This document shows positions 11,608 to 21,189 of a stretch of DNA of 64,000 nt, piece by piece. The position numbers and the translations under genes are program-made. Source of the stretch: Linanthus parryae (Eukaryota > Streptophyta > Magnoliopsida > Ericales > Polemoniaceae); the NCBI GenBank assembly GCA_023055425.1, contig JALGPY010000002.1, positions 116,076,088-116,140,087 on the forward strand, given 5' to 3'. Each line of letters begins with the position of its first letter. Position 1 is the first letter of the stretch. The notes below the pieces were generated by a model. That model was given only the letters and a program-made list of their open reading frames with translations, had not been told where the DNA came from and searched no databases.

Positions 11608-12134
11608 ATTTCCCGTGGCCGTAAGATGACTAATGGTTGAGGAGAAAGCTTCCGAAATAGAAATGGCGATAATGGGTCACCTTGGCGCAAACCTTGTGAT
11701 GGGCTAAAAAAAGAAGTGTGCTGTCCGTTGACCAGGACTGCAGATGAGACAGTGGATATGCACATCATAATGTTACGGACATAAAGGGGCCAAATCCCAG
11801 CTTGAGTAGGCACGTTTGGAGAAAGCTCCATGAGACGCGGTCAAAAGCCTTATTCATATCCAATTTAAGCGCGAAGAAGGAGGTTTTACCTTGTTTTTTC
11901 TTGCGAATGAAGTGAAGCAATTCATGGGCTAGCAAGATGTTGTCTGATATGAGCCGATCTTTTTGAAACGCGGCTTGTGTTGGCGAGATAATATGAGGAA
12001 TAACACTGGCCAGCCGATTTGCCAACACCTTTGCAATAATTTTGTAGATAGTGTTGCATAAGCTGATTGGACGGAAATCATTGGCAGATATGGGCTCCCG
12101 ATGCTTGGCTTGATAATATATCCCACATACAGGA
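11595..12134 (-). pseudogene. LINE reverse transcriptase, finger and palm part
   Basis: Contains ANDFRPISLCNTIYKIIAKV and LANRLASVIPHIISPTQAAF (RT fingers), [14 protein letters not shown] (first catalytic Asp of the palm) and, after a frameshift near 11800, [13 protein letters not shown] (the QGDPLSP motif). Sequence upstream of about residue 30 of this block does not match LINE RT, so the element starts near 12135. Confidence 0.85.
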
Positions 12135-12135
12135 T

Positions 12136-12584
12136 GGGTTTGGTATGACTTTTTTAAGTCGATATTTAAGTTGTGAAAAAAGTTCGTGACAAAAAAGTTG
12201 ATGAAAAAAGATGTACGGGTTTGGTGAAAAAAGTTATGCTGTAAAAAAGTTAGGATGCAACATTTTTGTTTGTTAGTGAAAATTATCATTTTATATTTTT
12301 TTATATTTACTAATAAAAATATAGTAGGTCTAATTAGATGTCATAGTATGTTGGTACAAAAAAATATTAGAGATAAATTGGTCATTTTTATTGTTTATGA
12401 AGAAAAAATGTCCAAAAAAGTTCATGAAACCCAACTTTTTTCAGAATTCAGTTTTACACTACAAGACAAAAGCCAAAATTCAAAAACTGGCACAGAAAAA
12501 GTCATACCAAACCTTTTAGAAAAGCTCAAAACAGATTAAAAGTCCTAAGTGGATTAAAAGCTGGAAAAAAGTCATACCAAACCC
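12136..12584. mobile_element. TIR miniature element, about 450 bp, GGGTTTGGTATGAC ends
   Basis: The termini GGGTTTGGTATGACTTTTTT and AAAAAAGTCATACCAAACCC are perfect 20-bp inverted repeats. The interior is A/T-rich and non-coding with repeated AAAAAAGTT motifs. No clear target duplication was resolved, so PIF/Harbinger-type or another superfamily remains open. Confidence 0.75.
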
Positions 12585-12821
12585 ATTTCTTGATCATTTT
12601 CTGAAACATCACAATAATTTTACTAACCAGAATAGTATATCCAACATATATCATATAACACGGGTTCTCCATTTAATTCACAGTTCCATAACATACACTA
12701 AGATAAATCAATGTACCGAAGTTCCGGAAACCATGTTCTTATTTCAAACGATTGGTTCAATGATGTACTAATTGATAGTGGAAACAAATCTTATCACATA
12801 ACTTGTCTCGACTCTTCTTCG

Positions 12822-13103
12822 CTAACTGTTGCATCCAATGGTAGCTTCAGCTTTAACGAGCAAACCAAATAGCAGAAATGGGGTCGAGAAGAAGGGGCTA
12901 TGGTCACTTTCCAAAACATAAACATCTGTTGGCGGCCACTTAGCGATCATGGCATCTTGTTGCCCGGGTTTCACCACTCGGTCGTGCAGTGTTTTGATGT
13001 AGATGCGTGGTACTTTTTCCGCGTCTTTCCCTTCTGTGAATCGAGCACTTTGGAGAGCTACAAGTGGTCCGGGTCTTAGTAGCATTGCAGCCAATGTAGA
13101 ATC
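12822..13103 (-). CDS. methylesterase exon 4 (residues 172-264)
   Basis: 282 bp including the stop at 12822-12824, with acceptor AATTATTTAG. Encodes MLLRPGPLVAL, the EKVPRIYIKTLHD strand with catalytic Asp212, and VYVLESDHSPFF with catalytic His239, then a short Cys-containing tail. No canonical AATAAA was seen just downstream. Confidence 0.9.
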   Translation of the reverse strand, partial: DSTLAAMLLRPGPLVALQSARFTEGKDAEKVPRIYIKTLHDRVVKPGQQDAMIAKWPPTDVYVLESDHSPFFSTPFLLFGLLVKAEATIGCNS

Positions 13104-16100
13104 CTAAATAATTGCAAAACGTGGATCAAAATATGTAGATGTGAAGCACTAGATGAAGCTAAATTCAATTAATCCCATTGTGAAGAATTTGGGCTCAGGA
13201 GTTTGACTGTTAGACCTTTAGAGTAGACATGGGTTATAAATTACTGTGCTTTTTATTAAACCATAAATTATTGTGCTGGGTTGGATGAGATGAATTATTA
13301 AAAAAATAGATTATTAAACATGTGATTTTGAAATATAGATTTAGCGGGAAATGAACCGGATTGGTATAGGTGCGATTGTAACCAGCTGCGGAGGACCTCT
13401 AATGAGAACGTGCAGTGGCGGATCCACCTTCTCAAGTGTGGGGGGTTATAACCCCACTCAACTTTGTGAAATTATAAATTTACCCCATCAAATGTCTACT
13501 AAATACAGTTTAGCCCCCCACTAAATTTAATTAATATCTCTTATTGTTCGTGTTTTTCATTAACATTTTATGTTTTTATGATTAGCTCCCACAGGAAAAA
13601 TATTCTGTACCCGCCCTTGAGAACGCGTATTTTCTATGGCCGGGTGACACGGGGCTTTGTGGGGTTGGTGGTTGGAGTTGGACCTTGAAACTGGGACCGG
13701 TAGCCGGAACCGGATTGATCATGGCAGGCATTTTAAAAAACAATCAGGAAAAATTAAAAATTATCCGGATGCAGCTTGTATCCTTAACCGGATCAGGTTG
13801 AGCAAAATAGAAAAAAAATCATAAATAATTTAGCTTATCCAAACAGCCTGAGTTAATACGAAAAATGAAATTATCTATCCTAAATTCAACCCATCCAAAC
13901 CAGCCCATTAAAATACATGCACGTATAATGATGATATCTTGTTTTTTCGTTTAGAACGTACTGTACTGGGTTATCAACTACAAGGTGAACGTCATAGTTA
14001 ATGAGAGGTCTACCTCTTTAGGACTCATGTGGTAGATGATTTTGCGTTGAAGTTCTTTCTTTACAACTGCACTTGTAGGAGCTTGATCAGGCCCAAGGCC
14101 AAATTCAAGGTCATAAGCCTCACCAAATTCAGACAAGTCTGGTACTCCCTGCATAGCAAAAAAAAGGAAAATATTTGCTTACACTTGCAATTTTTGAGAA
14201 TTCTGAAGAAGTACAAAATGAACACAGTCATCTGCACAAACTATTCAATAATCAAGTGGAAATATAATTTATGTTTTATTTGGCATGGGTTTGAAACTAA
14301 GAGCTTGAGAAAAAAATGAAGAGTCATTCAAATGCTGAAATTTATCCTTTCTTGTCCCGAACAAACTAGTTGTATAATATAATATTCTATTGATGTCATT
14401 ATACATATAAAATTGACCAAGTCTCGGAAGTCCACATATGATAAAGTCGTATTTTATTTACTTATTTTTTATTCAAGAAGTAACTATACAGCTGTAATGT
14501 ACCAAAAATGTCAAATTATTAGTTTTTATTTTTTTTGTTAGCTATATTATTATTTGTCCAGGAAAATATTCTTGCTGAATCAGCCAAATTTGAAATGTCA
14601 AATGAAGTGCAAATAGTTTAAAAGCAATAAATAAGTGAAAAAATGGAGTGCAAATAGTTTCAAAAGCCATCTCTAGTTATTTGGGCATGAGCAAGTCTTA
14701 GAGCATCTCTAATACTTTTATTAGTTATAGTGTTAGTAGCTGTATGTCTGGAGGAGACTCATCCAGACATAATTTTTATATAATCACCCAATCTTGTCAA
14801 TTCTGGGACCGACCCATGTGATTATCTTGCCATGAACAACTCAAATCAGATTTCTTAAACTTGGGATTACTACAAAAATTTAGTAGATCCAAGTACAACT
14901 TGTAGTCTCTTTATATTGTTTAGTAGCAATTGTTTGAGCAAAATTACTAATGCAAGTTGGCATTGTGCTTTGTGTCTTGCGCAAGTGAAGTTCCACGGAG
15001 ATAGTCAAATCCCGTACACTCACAGAAATCACTCAATTTTATTTTCTGAAGTAACCATTTCTGGTACGGACACTAATCATCCCCTAGGCCCTTAGTCTTG
15101 ATCCGTGCTTAGCCACTAGTATTAGTATAAGGTTTTGTTTGGGTAATTTATAAGAATTGGGGGATAATGATACGTGCGTGTGCCCTGCATTCGTTTTCCC
15201 AAGAGGACTTCTCAGTGTCAGTGGTCGACCTAGGGCGTGCCGGGTGGGGGCCACAACCTCCCAAAGTCCCGAAATTTTAATGAAACCGCTCAAATAACTT
15301 GATATCATCTGATATAAATACTCACTCCCCGTCCCATTTTAATAGTCTTATTTGACTTTTCAAGTCACTTTGACTAGCTAAATTGAGTAGGAAAATGATA
15401 CAATAACTTCTACACCCTTTCACAATATTGTAGAGTTGTCTCAAATCTACAACAATATGAAGAGTTTGAAATTTTTTTATACCGTTTTGTGACTCGATTT
15501 TATTAGTCAAAGTAGTCTTAAAAGTCAAACGGGACTATTAAAATGGGACGGAGGGAGTACTACATATGGAACCCTACAAAATATTAAGTTTATGATTTAC
15601 AATTTCGTAAATCTCAAACATTGACTTGAATTTTCTCTTAGTTGTATACATATAGCGTAGTTTGGCCTCGTCTTATTAAAATCGTATGTCCACCACTGCT
15701 CTATGTAGGTAAAGACAGGGCTATAAACGGTTCCATTTGATTCCAAATTCAAACCGTACCTAAATTCTCGGTTTAGGAAAAAATCAAAATTAAATCGAAC
15801 CATTTATAAAGGGTTTGGTTTGATACGGTTTGGTTCGCCTAGAAACGGTTTGGTTTAGGTTTGGACCGCGGTAACCGAATAATATATTCTAAAACTGCAA
15901 TTTAGTCCTGAAAACTTCAAAAACTCACTCTAACTAAATGAGCAGCAATAAGAAAAATAATCATACTACTCAGTTCTCAAAGAGATGAGAACATTTCGCA
16001 GACATGTTAAGAACATTATTAACATTTCACAACTAAATTTGAACTTTAAATACCACAAGTTCAAATCACACTACCAACTTGACATAATACTTAGTTCTGA

Positions 16101-19100
16101 AAAGACGTGACGGTGTGATAGAGTCCTGAGAGAGTGAGAGAGCACGAAATGAGGCTTAGCATGTTGATTGTAATAAACTACTTACTCCGTTTCTTATGGA
16201 TTGTGCTACTTTGACTTTTCAAACCTGTAACTGGGTCACTTTGACTCAGTGATTTAGATAACAAAACAATTATTTTTTTTTGAAACGTTTCTTGGTGTTG
16301 TAGAGTAAAGTTTACTCTACGGGACCATACAAAAATTACTAAATTCTTATATTGTTTTGCTAATCAAATTACCGGGTCAAAGTGACTGAGTGAATAGTGA
16401 CTAAAAGTAAAGTATACTGAAAGAAAAGAAACAAAGATAGTAATTATTAGAGACAACTATATATAATAATTATGTATTAATATAACCGATTTAAACGGTT
16501 TGTTAGAAATTGGAACCTAAACCGAACCGCTTAACGTCGATTTGAAAATTTTACGAACTTATACCGAACCGTAACCGAACCGAATCGAGCCAATTAGAGA
16601 TGTTCGGTCCAGTTTGCAGTTTTAACAGTTTTTCTTGCAGAGGGGAATCCCAGTTAGCTTCATCACAATTTCAGAAACCCAAGGGGTACATCGTAATTAG
16701 GAAAAATATTAGGAATATTAACAATCTAATTATAGCATCTGAGTTTTTGGTGCGTGTAGAGACTTGAGAGTACAACTCACATTTTAGTGGCTGGCTTTCA
16801 CAAACCACCACCCCCCCCACGTGACGCACCAAATGATTCCCCATTTTACTTACAGTATTGACTAGGGTAATGATTCTTACAAAGCAGAAAATGATTCTTA
16901 CAAAGCCACTAACATCATTTGTGCGATTTCATTGGTTATTAGATGCATAAATAATGTTAGTAGTTTTGTAAGAATCATTTTCTGCTTTGTAAGAATCAAT
17001 CCCCTATTGACTATTGAGCGTAAATAGTCTAGTCCGACTTTCAGTGGCATCGTCCGCATGACGCACCAAATGATTCCCCCTCTTCTCCCTGATTGCAAGG
17101 AAACAAAATCTCTGCCTCAGCATGCACCCATTTCATTATTTTGGGACTCTGTATCATGTGACCGGTCGTACGAGCATCATACATAAGAGCATCTCGAACA
17201 CTAAAGTTGTCATTGGAAAATTTTACTTGCTCTAAATTTTACACCAATAATGTTCTATGTCTCAAATAAATCATCTCAAATACACTCAAAGTGGCCACAT
17301 TACCTAAATAGTCCCACCACTTAAGTAAAAAAGGATTTAATTCTTGTCAGTGGTGGGACCATTGAAGTGATGTGGTCAATTTGGGATGTATTTGAAATGA
17401 TTGTTGGGATATACTACCTCTGTTTCGTCTGTTTCAGCTTACTTCACTTTTTGTCACTATTCACTGGGTTACTTTCATTCGGTGATTTGATTAGCAAAAC
17501 GATACAAGATTTTGATAACTTTGCATGGTGTTATAGAGGAAAGTTTAATCTAAAATACCATGAAAAAATTGTTAAAAAATTACATCATTTTGGTACTCAA
17601 ATCACCAAGTCAAAGTGACTCAGTTACGGGTTAAAAAGTCAAACGCAGACGAAACAGACGAAACGGAGGTAGTATAACATTACTCTTTTACACATGTATT
17701 TTTTGAGTTGTTGCTACAGTAGATGACTTAAATATAGGCCACTATCAATATTTTTATCACATGGGACTCATTATGGAGAAAGAAAAGGCTGTCGTGAACT
17801 CAAACGGATTAGCTTGGAGTTCCTTTCTACTACCATCTCTATTTCTTCTGAATCAGTTTAAAACCAATGACATAAGTTCTGAGAAATTTGTATTATTTAC
17901 AACTTCATCCTTAAAATAGTGTGAACACATAATCATGACTCATCAAACAAAAAATATGAGTGTCGAATAATTATTTGACATCAAAAAAATGTTAAATAAG
18001 GGAAGTAGTTTGAAAGTGAGTGGGCAACCGAATTAAAGAAGTATGCTCATTCAAATGAAACAAAAAAAAGTATTAAAATTACTTGATCTAACTCTCAATT
18101 TGCAACAATCAAGTTTTTCCTTAATTACATTTGGAGTGTAGTTGAGTTGGCCGAGTTCACATTATCTAGGTCTTGAGTTCGAAACTTTGGGAGTACAAGG
18201 GCCGACTATCAGCATTTTCAACTTCGAGTATGTCAACTCGAATTTTGTGAGGCTGATTTATCTGTCTGATGTGTCATTTGCAAACTATTACATTAGAACA
18301 GAAATTTACCCAATACACACTCAAAATGATAGCGACATTGGGTTTTCACGTCATATATAATGTTTTTGTTGATTCCGTACAAAATAATTGCATTTCTCGA
18401 AAGGAATACCCTATTATAACAAATACTTGGTTTTGTAAGTTTTCTTTCATCCTCATAGTATATCATTTTTTTTCGTATTAAAGGGACAATCAAGCTGGGA
18501 AACATTTTACATATTAATTATAATTTTTACTTTAAACTTAACCGCATTATTGAACTTATGACAGTTAACTTACTGCATTATCAATTTATCATAAAAATCA
18601 CATGCATTACTGAAATTTGTGACACTTAACCAACTTCATTATTAATTTACTATGAACACCACCTGCATTATTCAAAATCGTGACAAATAATTTACTCTAA
18701 AGTACGGAATGTAACGGGAATTGTGTAACGTCACACAATGACGCATTTGTCCTTATTTAATGAAGGAGTACATGAATGATGCAAATGCGTCATTGCTTAA
18801 TGTTTACACAATTCACGTTACTTTCCGTAGCTTAGACTAGGATATTGTCACAAATTTGAATAATGCACGTGGTTTTCATGGTAAATTGATAGTGCAGTAG
18901 TTTAAGTGTCACAAATTTGAATAATACAAGTGATTTTCATGGTAAATTGACAATGTAGTATGTTAAGTGTCACACGCAATAATGCAGGTAGGTTAAAATT
19001 CATATCAATTAAATATACACCCTCACCTGTATATTTATGTGACAAGCTTGTATTTTTATGTGACAGGTTAACATAAAAAGCAATAAATCAAATGACAAAT

Positions 19101-20835
19101 ACTAACTCCGTTCCCTCTGTTTTGTCCACTTTGATTTTATTTATTATTCGTAACCGGGTCATTTTATTAAAATAATGCATTTTTTTGGTACTTTTTATGG
19201 TGTTGTAGAGTAAAGTTTACTCTACAATATCATGAAAAAATTACTAAATTATTGTATCGTTTTGCTAATAAAATTACCGAGTCAGTGTGACCCAGTGAAT
19301 AATGGTAAAAATAAGGGAGAAATAGATAGAACAGAGATAGTAATCTATTTGTTCTTGGTGTACATGTTTTTGTGTCATTTCATTTTCAAATAGTAGTCTG
19401 ACTATGTGATTTGATAAGAGAACATTATGTAATTGGGACATTATGAGAAGTGTTAACTCATTTTACAGCATTTTTTGGAGAATCATTCTGTAGCATTTGA
19501 TTGTACAAACTATATAGTACTACCTCTGTTTCTTCTCTTTCATCTTACTTCATTTTTTGACACTATTTACTGGGTCACTTTGACCCGGTGATTTGGTTAG
19601 CAAAACGATACACGAATTTGGTAAATTTTTGCATGATCTTACTCTACAATACTATGGAAAAAAATGCCAACAATACATCGTTTTACTATTCAAATTACCG
19701 AGTTAAAGTGACCCAGATACGGGTAAAAAAGTCAAGCGCATAGAAAAGAGAAGAAACAGAGGTAGAAGTAATTAAAAGTATTTCGAAGTCAAAGCTAAAG
19801 ACTTGAACGCACGAGCTTAATAAATTGAACGACCGGCCGGTTATATACTGCCTTGCATAAGATAATAATTGGGGCCGGGCATTGTCTATCCCTATCTCTA
19901 TCTCTTCACTGTCTCCCTTTATTTAAGCTTTTGGGCCAGCCGGCCATGTATTTTTCAGCTTTCCATTGTTGTTCTTATTAATCAAGACAACAATGCATTT
20001 CCCAGAAAGCACTTGCAAACTCCAGCAAGAAGAAAGTCATCCCTACAACTGTTGCACTTCGACGTCTCTACCTAATCTTAAGGTTTTTTTTAGCAATATC
20101 TAATTTTAATTTCGATGTTGATCAAACAACCAACTTCTTTAACTTTCACGTAAGTGGGTTGTTGTTTAACCTCTTCACGTGTCACGTAATGCTCCAGAAC
20201 CACTCAAAAATAGCTTATTGCCCTACTCATACAGTCGTACTTCATACATTCATAGGGAAAACTCGATCGATAACTTGGTCTTATAATTGTAATTGTGAAA
20301 ATGCCACTTACACCCCTTGTGTGTACACAATCCAGGACTGTTACGTCCCGTGATTGTATCATCTCATGCCCAAATAGAGCAAATTTGTTTAAGAAAACCA
20401 CTATTAGTGACAAACACCACCACATGACTAACAATGTCATGAGTAAAACTGTGACTTTCCAAGCTAGAAAGGGTGAAAATGCCATTGGGTCAAACCTGAG
20501 GGGGTGAAAATGGCATGTGCACGAACCATGATTGAGGCAAATCAATAGAAACATAAAGAACCTATTTTTATTTTTTAATTGGTGAATGTGAATTGGAAAC
20601 TTACATCTTTGACGTCCTGTTCTGTGGTGAACCCTGTTTTTAGCATGGTGGCTGCCAAATACACCGCCAAGCTTATTTTGTTAGCGAACTTGTGAATGAC
20701 ATCGGTAAGGCTAAGCCCTCCAGCACTGTGGCCAACCAGTATTACCTGTAAAGATAATATTACTCTTACTACAGTGGCAGAGCACGAGTTGGTTTAACCT
20801 TTTGCAGCAACAATTCTCAAATTTACCATCAAGAA

Positions 20836-20895
<60 letters not shown>

Positions 20896-21132
20896 CTTTT
20901 CATTTTCAGGCAAGGAGGACATGAAGTCCGTGAGAGGCTTATTGTATTCATGGAAAGAGAGTATGGTTTTGGCATCGGATTGATCGATTCCGGAGCCTTT
21001 GAGGTCTATGCAAGAGACCTTGTAGCCGGAGTTCTCCATGAGGGTTCTGATTTTGTACCAGCACCACCCTCCCCCACCCACACCGTGAACTAGCACAAAG
21101 TGACCACCACCCATTAATGGTATCCTTGCCAT
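12822..21132 (-). CDS. methylesterase (MES/SABP2-like alpha/beta hydrolase), four exons
   Basis: The four exons on the minus strand are 20896-21132, 20605-20745, 14014-14148 and 12822-13103. All three introns are GT-AG and phase 0. Joined they give 264 residues, the usual size for this family. Family features: N-terminal HFVLVHG oxyanion loop, nucleophile elbow VGHSAGG (Ser86), Asp212 in IKTLHDRVV and His239 in LESDHSPFF, in the order and near the positions known for SABP2-type esterases. Members hydrolyse carboxyl methyl esters such as methyl indole-acetate, methyl jasmonate or methyl salicylate. The wording of exons 3 and 4 (EKVPRIYIKT, WPPTDVYVLE) is closest in my memory to MES17/MES10-type enzymes; the substrate is not determined. 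No frameshift or stop is seen, so it appears functional. Confidence 0.9.
13275..13907. repeat. imperfect terminal inverted repeats, possible MITE
   Basis: The left edge GCTGGGTTGGATGAGATGAA pairs imperfectly with the right edge TTCAACCCATCCAAACCAGC. About 20-25 bp of similarity; no target duplication established. If real, the hAT MITE at 13413-13619 is nested in it. Confidence 0.35.
13413..13619. mobile_element. non-autonomous hAT MITE, 207 bp
   Basis: The termini CAGTGGCGGATCCACC and (reverse complement of the right end) CAAGGGCGGGTACAGA are imperfect inverted repeats. The element is flanked by 8-bp repeats AGAACGTG (13405-13412) and AGAACGCG (13620-13627), 7 of 8 identical, as expected for hAT insertion. 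The interior is non-coding. Confidence 0.75.
14014..14148 (-). CDS. methylesterase exon 3 (residues 127-171)
   Basis: 135 bp, 45 codons, from acceptor GCTATGCAG to donor GTAGACC. Encodes GVPDLSEFGEAYDLEFGLGP, then the helix ending in IIYHMSPKE. This is the lid region of MES-type esterases. In phase with exons 2 and 4; separated from exon 2 by the 6456-bp intron. Confidence 0.88.
15219..15698. mobile_element. non-autonomous hAT element, 480 bp with nested MITE
   Basis: The ends CAGTGGTCGACCTAGG and (reverse complement of the right end) CAGTGGTGGACATACG are inverted repeats. The flanking 8-mers CTCAGTGT (15211-15218) and CTCTATGT (15699-15706) agree at 6 of 8 positions. Subtracting the nested Stowaway (15321-15557) leaves about 243 bp, close to the related 207-bp copy at 13413-13619. 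Confidence 0.7.
15321..15557. mobile_element. Stowaway MITE, 237 bp, TA target duplication
   Basis: The left end CTCACTCCCCGTCCCATTTT and right end AAAATGGGACGGAGGGAG form the canonical Stowaway (Tc1/mariner-derived) terminus CTCCCTCCGTCCC. TA lies on both sides (15319-15320 and 15558-15559). Confidence 0.92.
15716..16590. mobile_element. hAT-like element, right end uncertain
   Basis: The left end CAGGGCTATAAACGGTTCC is followed by repeated AACCG/CGGTT motifs (ACGGTTTGG, GGTAACCG). The same motifs in opposite arrangement recur at 16487-16585 (AAACCGAACCG, CCGTAACCGAACCG). This is the subterminal repeat pattern of hAT transposons. A CCCTG right terminus and an 8-bp duplication were not found, so the right boundary is a guess. 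A Stowaway is nested inside. Confidence 0.45.
16181..16440. mobile_element. Stowaway-like MITE, 260 bp
   Basis: The left end CTTACTCCGTTTCTT and right end AAGAAACAAAGATAG are imperfect inverted repeats with TA on both sides (16179-16180, 16441-16442). The core has paired motifs ACTGGGTCACTTTGACTCAG and ACCGGGTCAAAGTGACTGAG and a central GTAGAGTAAAGTTTACTCTAC palindrome, shared with the copies at 17414, 19102 and 19520. Confidence 0.85.
16822..17078. repeat. 21-bp direct repeats flanking a hairpin element
   Basis: TGACGCACCAAATGATTCCCC occurs at 16822-16842 and again at 17058-17078, the same strand, bracketing the hairpin at 16864-17005. Too long to be a target duplication of a normal MITE. 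Confidence 0.75.
16864..17005. mobile_element. hairpin MITE, about 140 bp
   Basis: The left arm ATGATTCTTACAAAGCAGAA continues to ACTAACATCATTT; the right arm is its near-perfect reverse complement ending TGCTTTGTAAGAATCAAT. Arms of about 50 bp, short loop. The direct internal repeat ATGATTCTTACAAAG occurs twice in the left arm. Confidence 0.75.
17186..17770. repeat. imperfect foldback repeat interrupted by a Stowaway
   Basis: Left part ATCTCAAATACACTCAAAGT and CTAAATAGTCCCACCACTTA is mirrored by CAGTGGTGGGACCATTGAAG and GGGATGTATTTGAAATGATT before the Stowaway at 17414. Outer boundaries are approximate; the sequence begins with the AGAGCATCTC motif common at plant miniature-element ends. 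Confidence 0.5.
17414..17672. mobile_element. Stowaway-like MITE, 259 bp
   Basis: The ends CTACCTCTGTTTCGTCTGTT and AACAGACGAAACGGAGGTAG are inverted repeats of over 20 bp, with TA flanks at 17412-17413 and 17673-17674. The core ACCAAGTCAAAGTGACTCAG matches sister copies. Confidence 0.9.
18132..18250 (+). repeat. tRNA-like (SINE-type) fragment
   Basis: TAGTTGAGTTGG (18139-18150) resembles a polymerase III A box and GAGTTCGAAAC (18175-18185) a B box, about 25 bp apart. Sequence on either side is not a cloverleaf, so this is not a tRNA gene. The 3' boundary is unknown. Confidence 0.35.
18539..18995. mobile_element. foldback element made of inverted tandem units
   Basis: The left arm (18539-18700) holds about two and a half copies of a unit of about 65 bp, readable by CTGCATTATCAATTTA and TTTGTGACACTTAAC. 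The right arm (18835-18995) holds similar units in reverse complement. The centre (18703-18829) is itself an inverted repeat (ACGGAATGTAACGGGAATTG against CAATTCACGTTACTTTCCGT). Foldback-type elements have such multi-repeat arms. No coding sequence. Confidence 0.75.
19102..19340. mobile_element. Stowaway-like MITE, 239 bp
   Basis: Begins CTAACTCCGTTCCCTCTGTT, ends ATAGAACAGAGATAG, TA at 19100-19101 and 19341-19342. The core contains GTAGAGTAAAGTTTACTCTAC and ACCGAGTCAGTGTGACCCAG, as in the sister copies. Confidence 0.85.
19520..19765. mobile_element. Stowaway-like MITE, 246 bp, right TA mutated
   Basis: The ends CTACCTCTGTTTCTTCTCTT and AAGAGAAGAAACAGAGGTAG are perfect 20-bp inverted repeats. 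TA precedes (19518-19519); AA follows instead of TA. The core GTCACTTTGACCCGGTGATT is shared with the family. Confidence 0.85.
20605..20745 (-). CDS. methylesterase exon 2 (residues 80-126)
   Basis: 141 bp between acceptor TTTACAG and donor GTAAGTTT. Encodes VILVGHSAGGLSLTDVIHKF, with the catalytic Ser86, then KISLAVYLAATML. Reading continues in phase 0 from exon 1. Confidence 0.9.
20746..20895 (-). other. methylesterase intron 1 (150 bp) with long CT tract at the donor
   Basis: On the gene strand the intron begins GTCCTCTCTC and about 55 nt of it is a (CT)n tract (plus strand AG run at 20839-20893). The acceptor is ATCTTTACAG. The microsatellite begins only 2-3 nt inside the intron. Confidence 0.85.
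20839..20893. repeat. (AG)27 microsatellite in methylesterase intron 1
   Basis: About 55 bp of uninterrupted AG on the plus strand. Confidence 0.95.
20896..21132 (-). CDS. methylesterase exon 1 (residues 1-79)
   Basis: It starts at ATG 21130-21132 (MARIPLMGGGHFVLVHG) and ends with codons for PENEK directly before the donor GTCCTCTC. 237 bp, 79 codons. It holds the oxyanion-hole HG and the GWCWYKI segment typical of the family. The start is supported by the TATA box about 45 bp upstream and by its distance to the HG motif. Confidence 0.9.
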
Positions 21133-21176
21133 CTCTCTCTCTCATCTGTTATGCTTATGTTGTTGGAGGGGCTTTG

Positions 21177-21187
21177 TATATATATAG
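21177..21187 (-). promoter_or_regulatory. TATA box of the methylesterase gene
   Basis: On the gene strand CTATATATATA lies about 45-55 nt upstream of the ATG. This would place transcription start 15-25 nt before the start codon, giving a very short 5' UTR containing a GAGAGAGAG tract just before the ATG. Confidence 0.6.
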
Positions 21188-21189
21188 TT

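Larger units (their letters stand above)
9541..12135 (-). mobile_element. L1-type LINE, 5'-truncated, degenerate
   Basis: Read on the minus strand the order is reverse transcriptase, zf-RVT-like region, then RNase H, as in plant non-LTR retrotransposons. The endonuclease ORF and the start of RT are missing, as expected from 5' truncation during target-primed insertion, and the 5' edge abuts a TIR element at 12136. At least three frameshifts break the frame (near 11800, 11660 and 10860). There is no poly(A); only about 25 bp separates the last codon region from the AT microsatellite. Confidence 0.85.
13104..14013 (-). other. methylesterase intron 3 (910 bp)
   Basis: GT-AG intron, donor GTAGACC and acceptor TTATTTAG on the gene strand. 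It contains an hAT MITE (13413-13619) inside a larger imperfect inverted repeat (about 13275-13907). Confidence 0.8.
14149..20604 (-). other. methylesterase intron 2, 6456 bp, transposon-filled
   Basis: Bounded by donor GTAAGTTT (20604 downward on the gene strand) and acceptor GCTATGCAG (14149). It holds at least four Stowaway MITEs with TA flanks plus one with a mutated flank, two hAT-type elements, two foldback-type elements and a tRNA-like fragment. Stretches 14150-15200 and 19800-20600 contain nothing I can identify. Confidence 0.8.
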
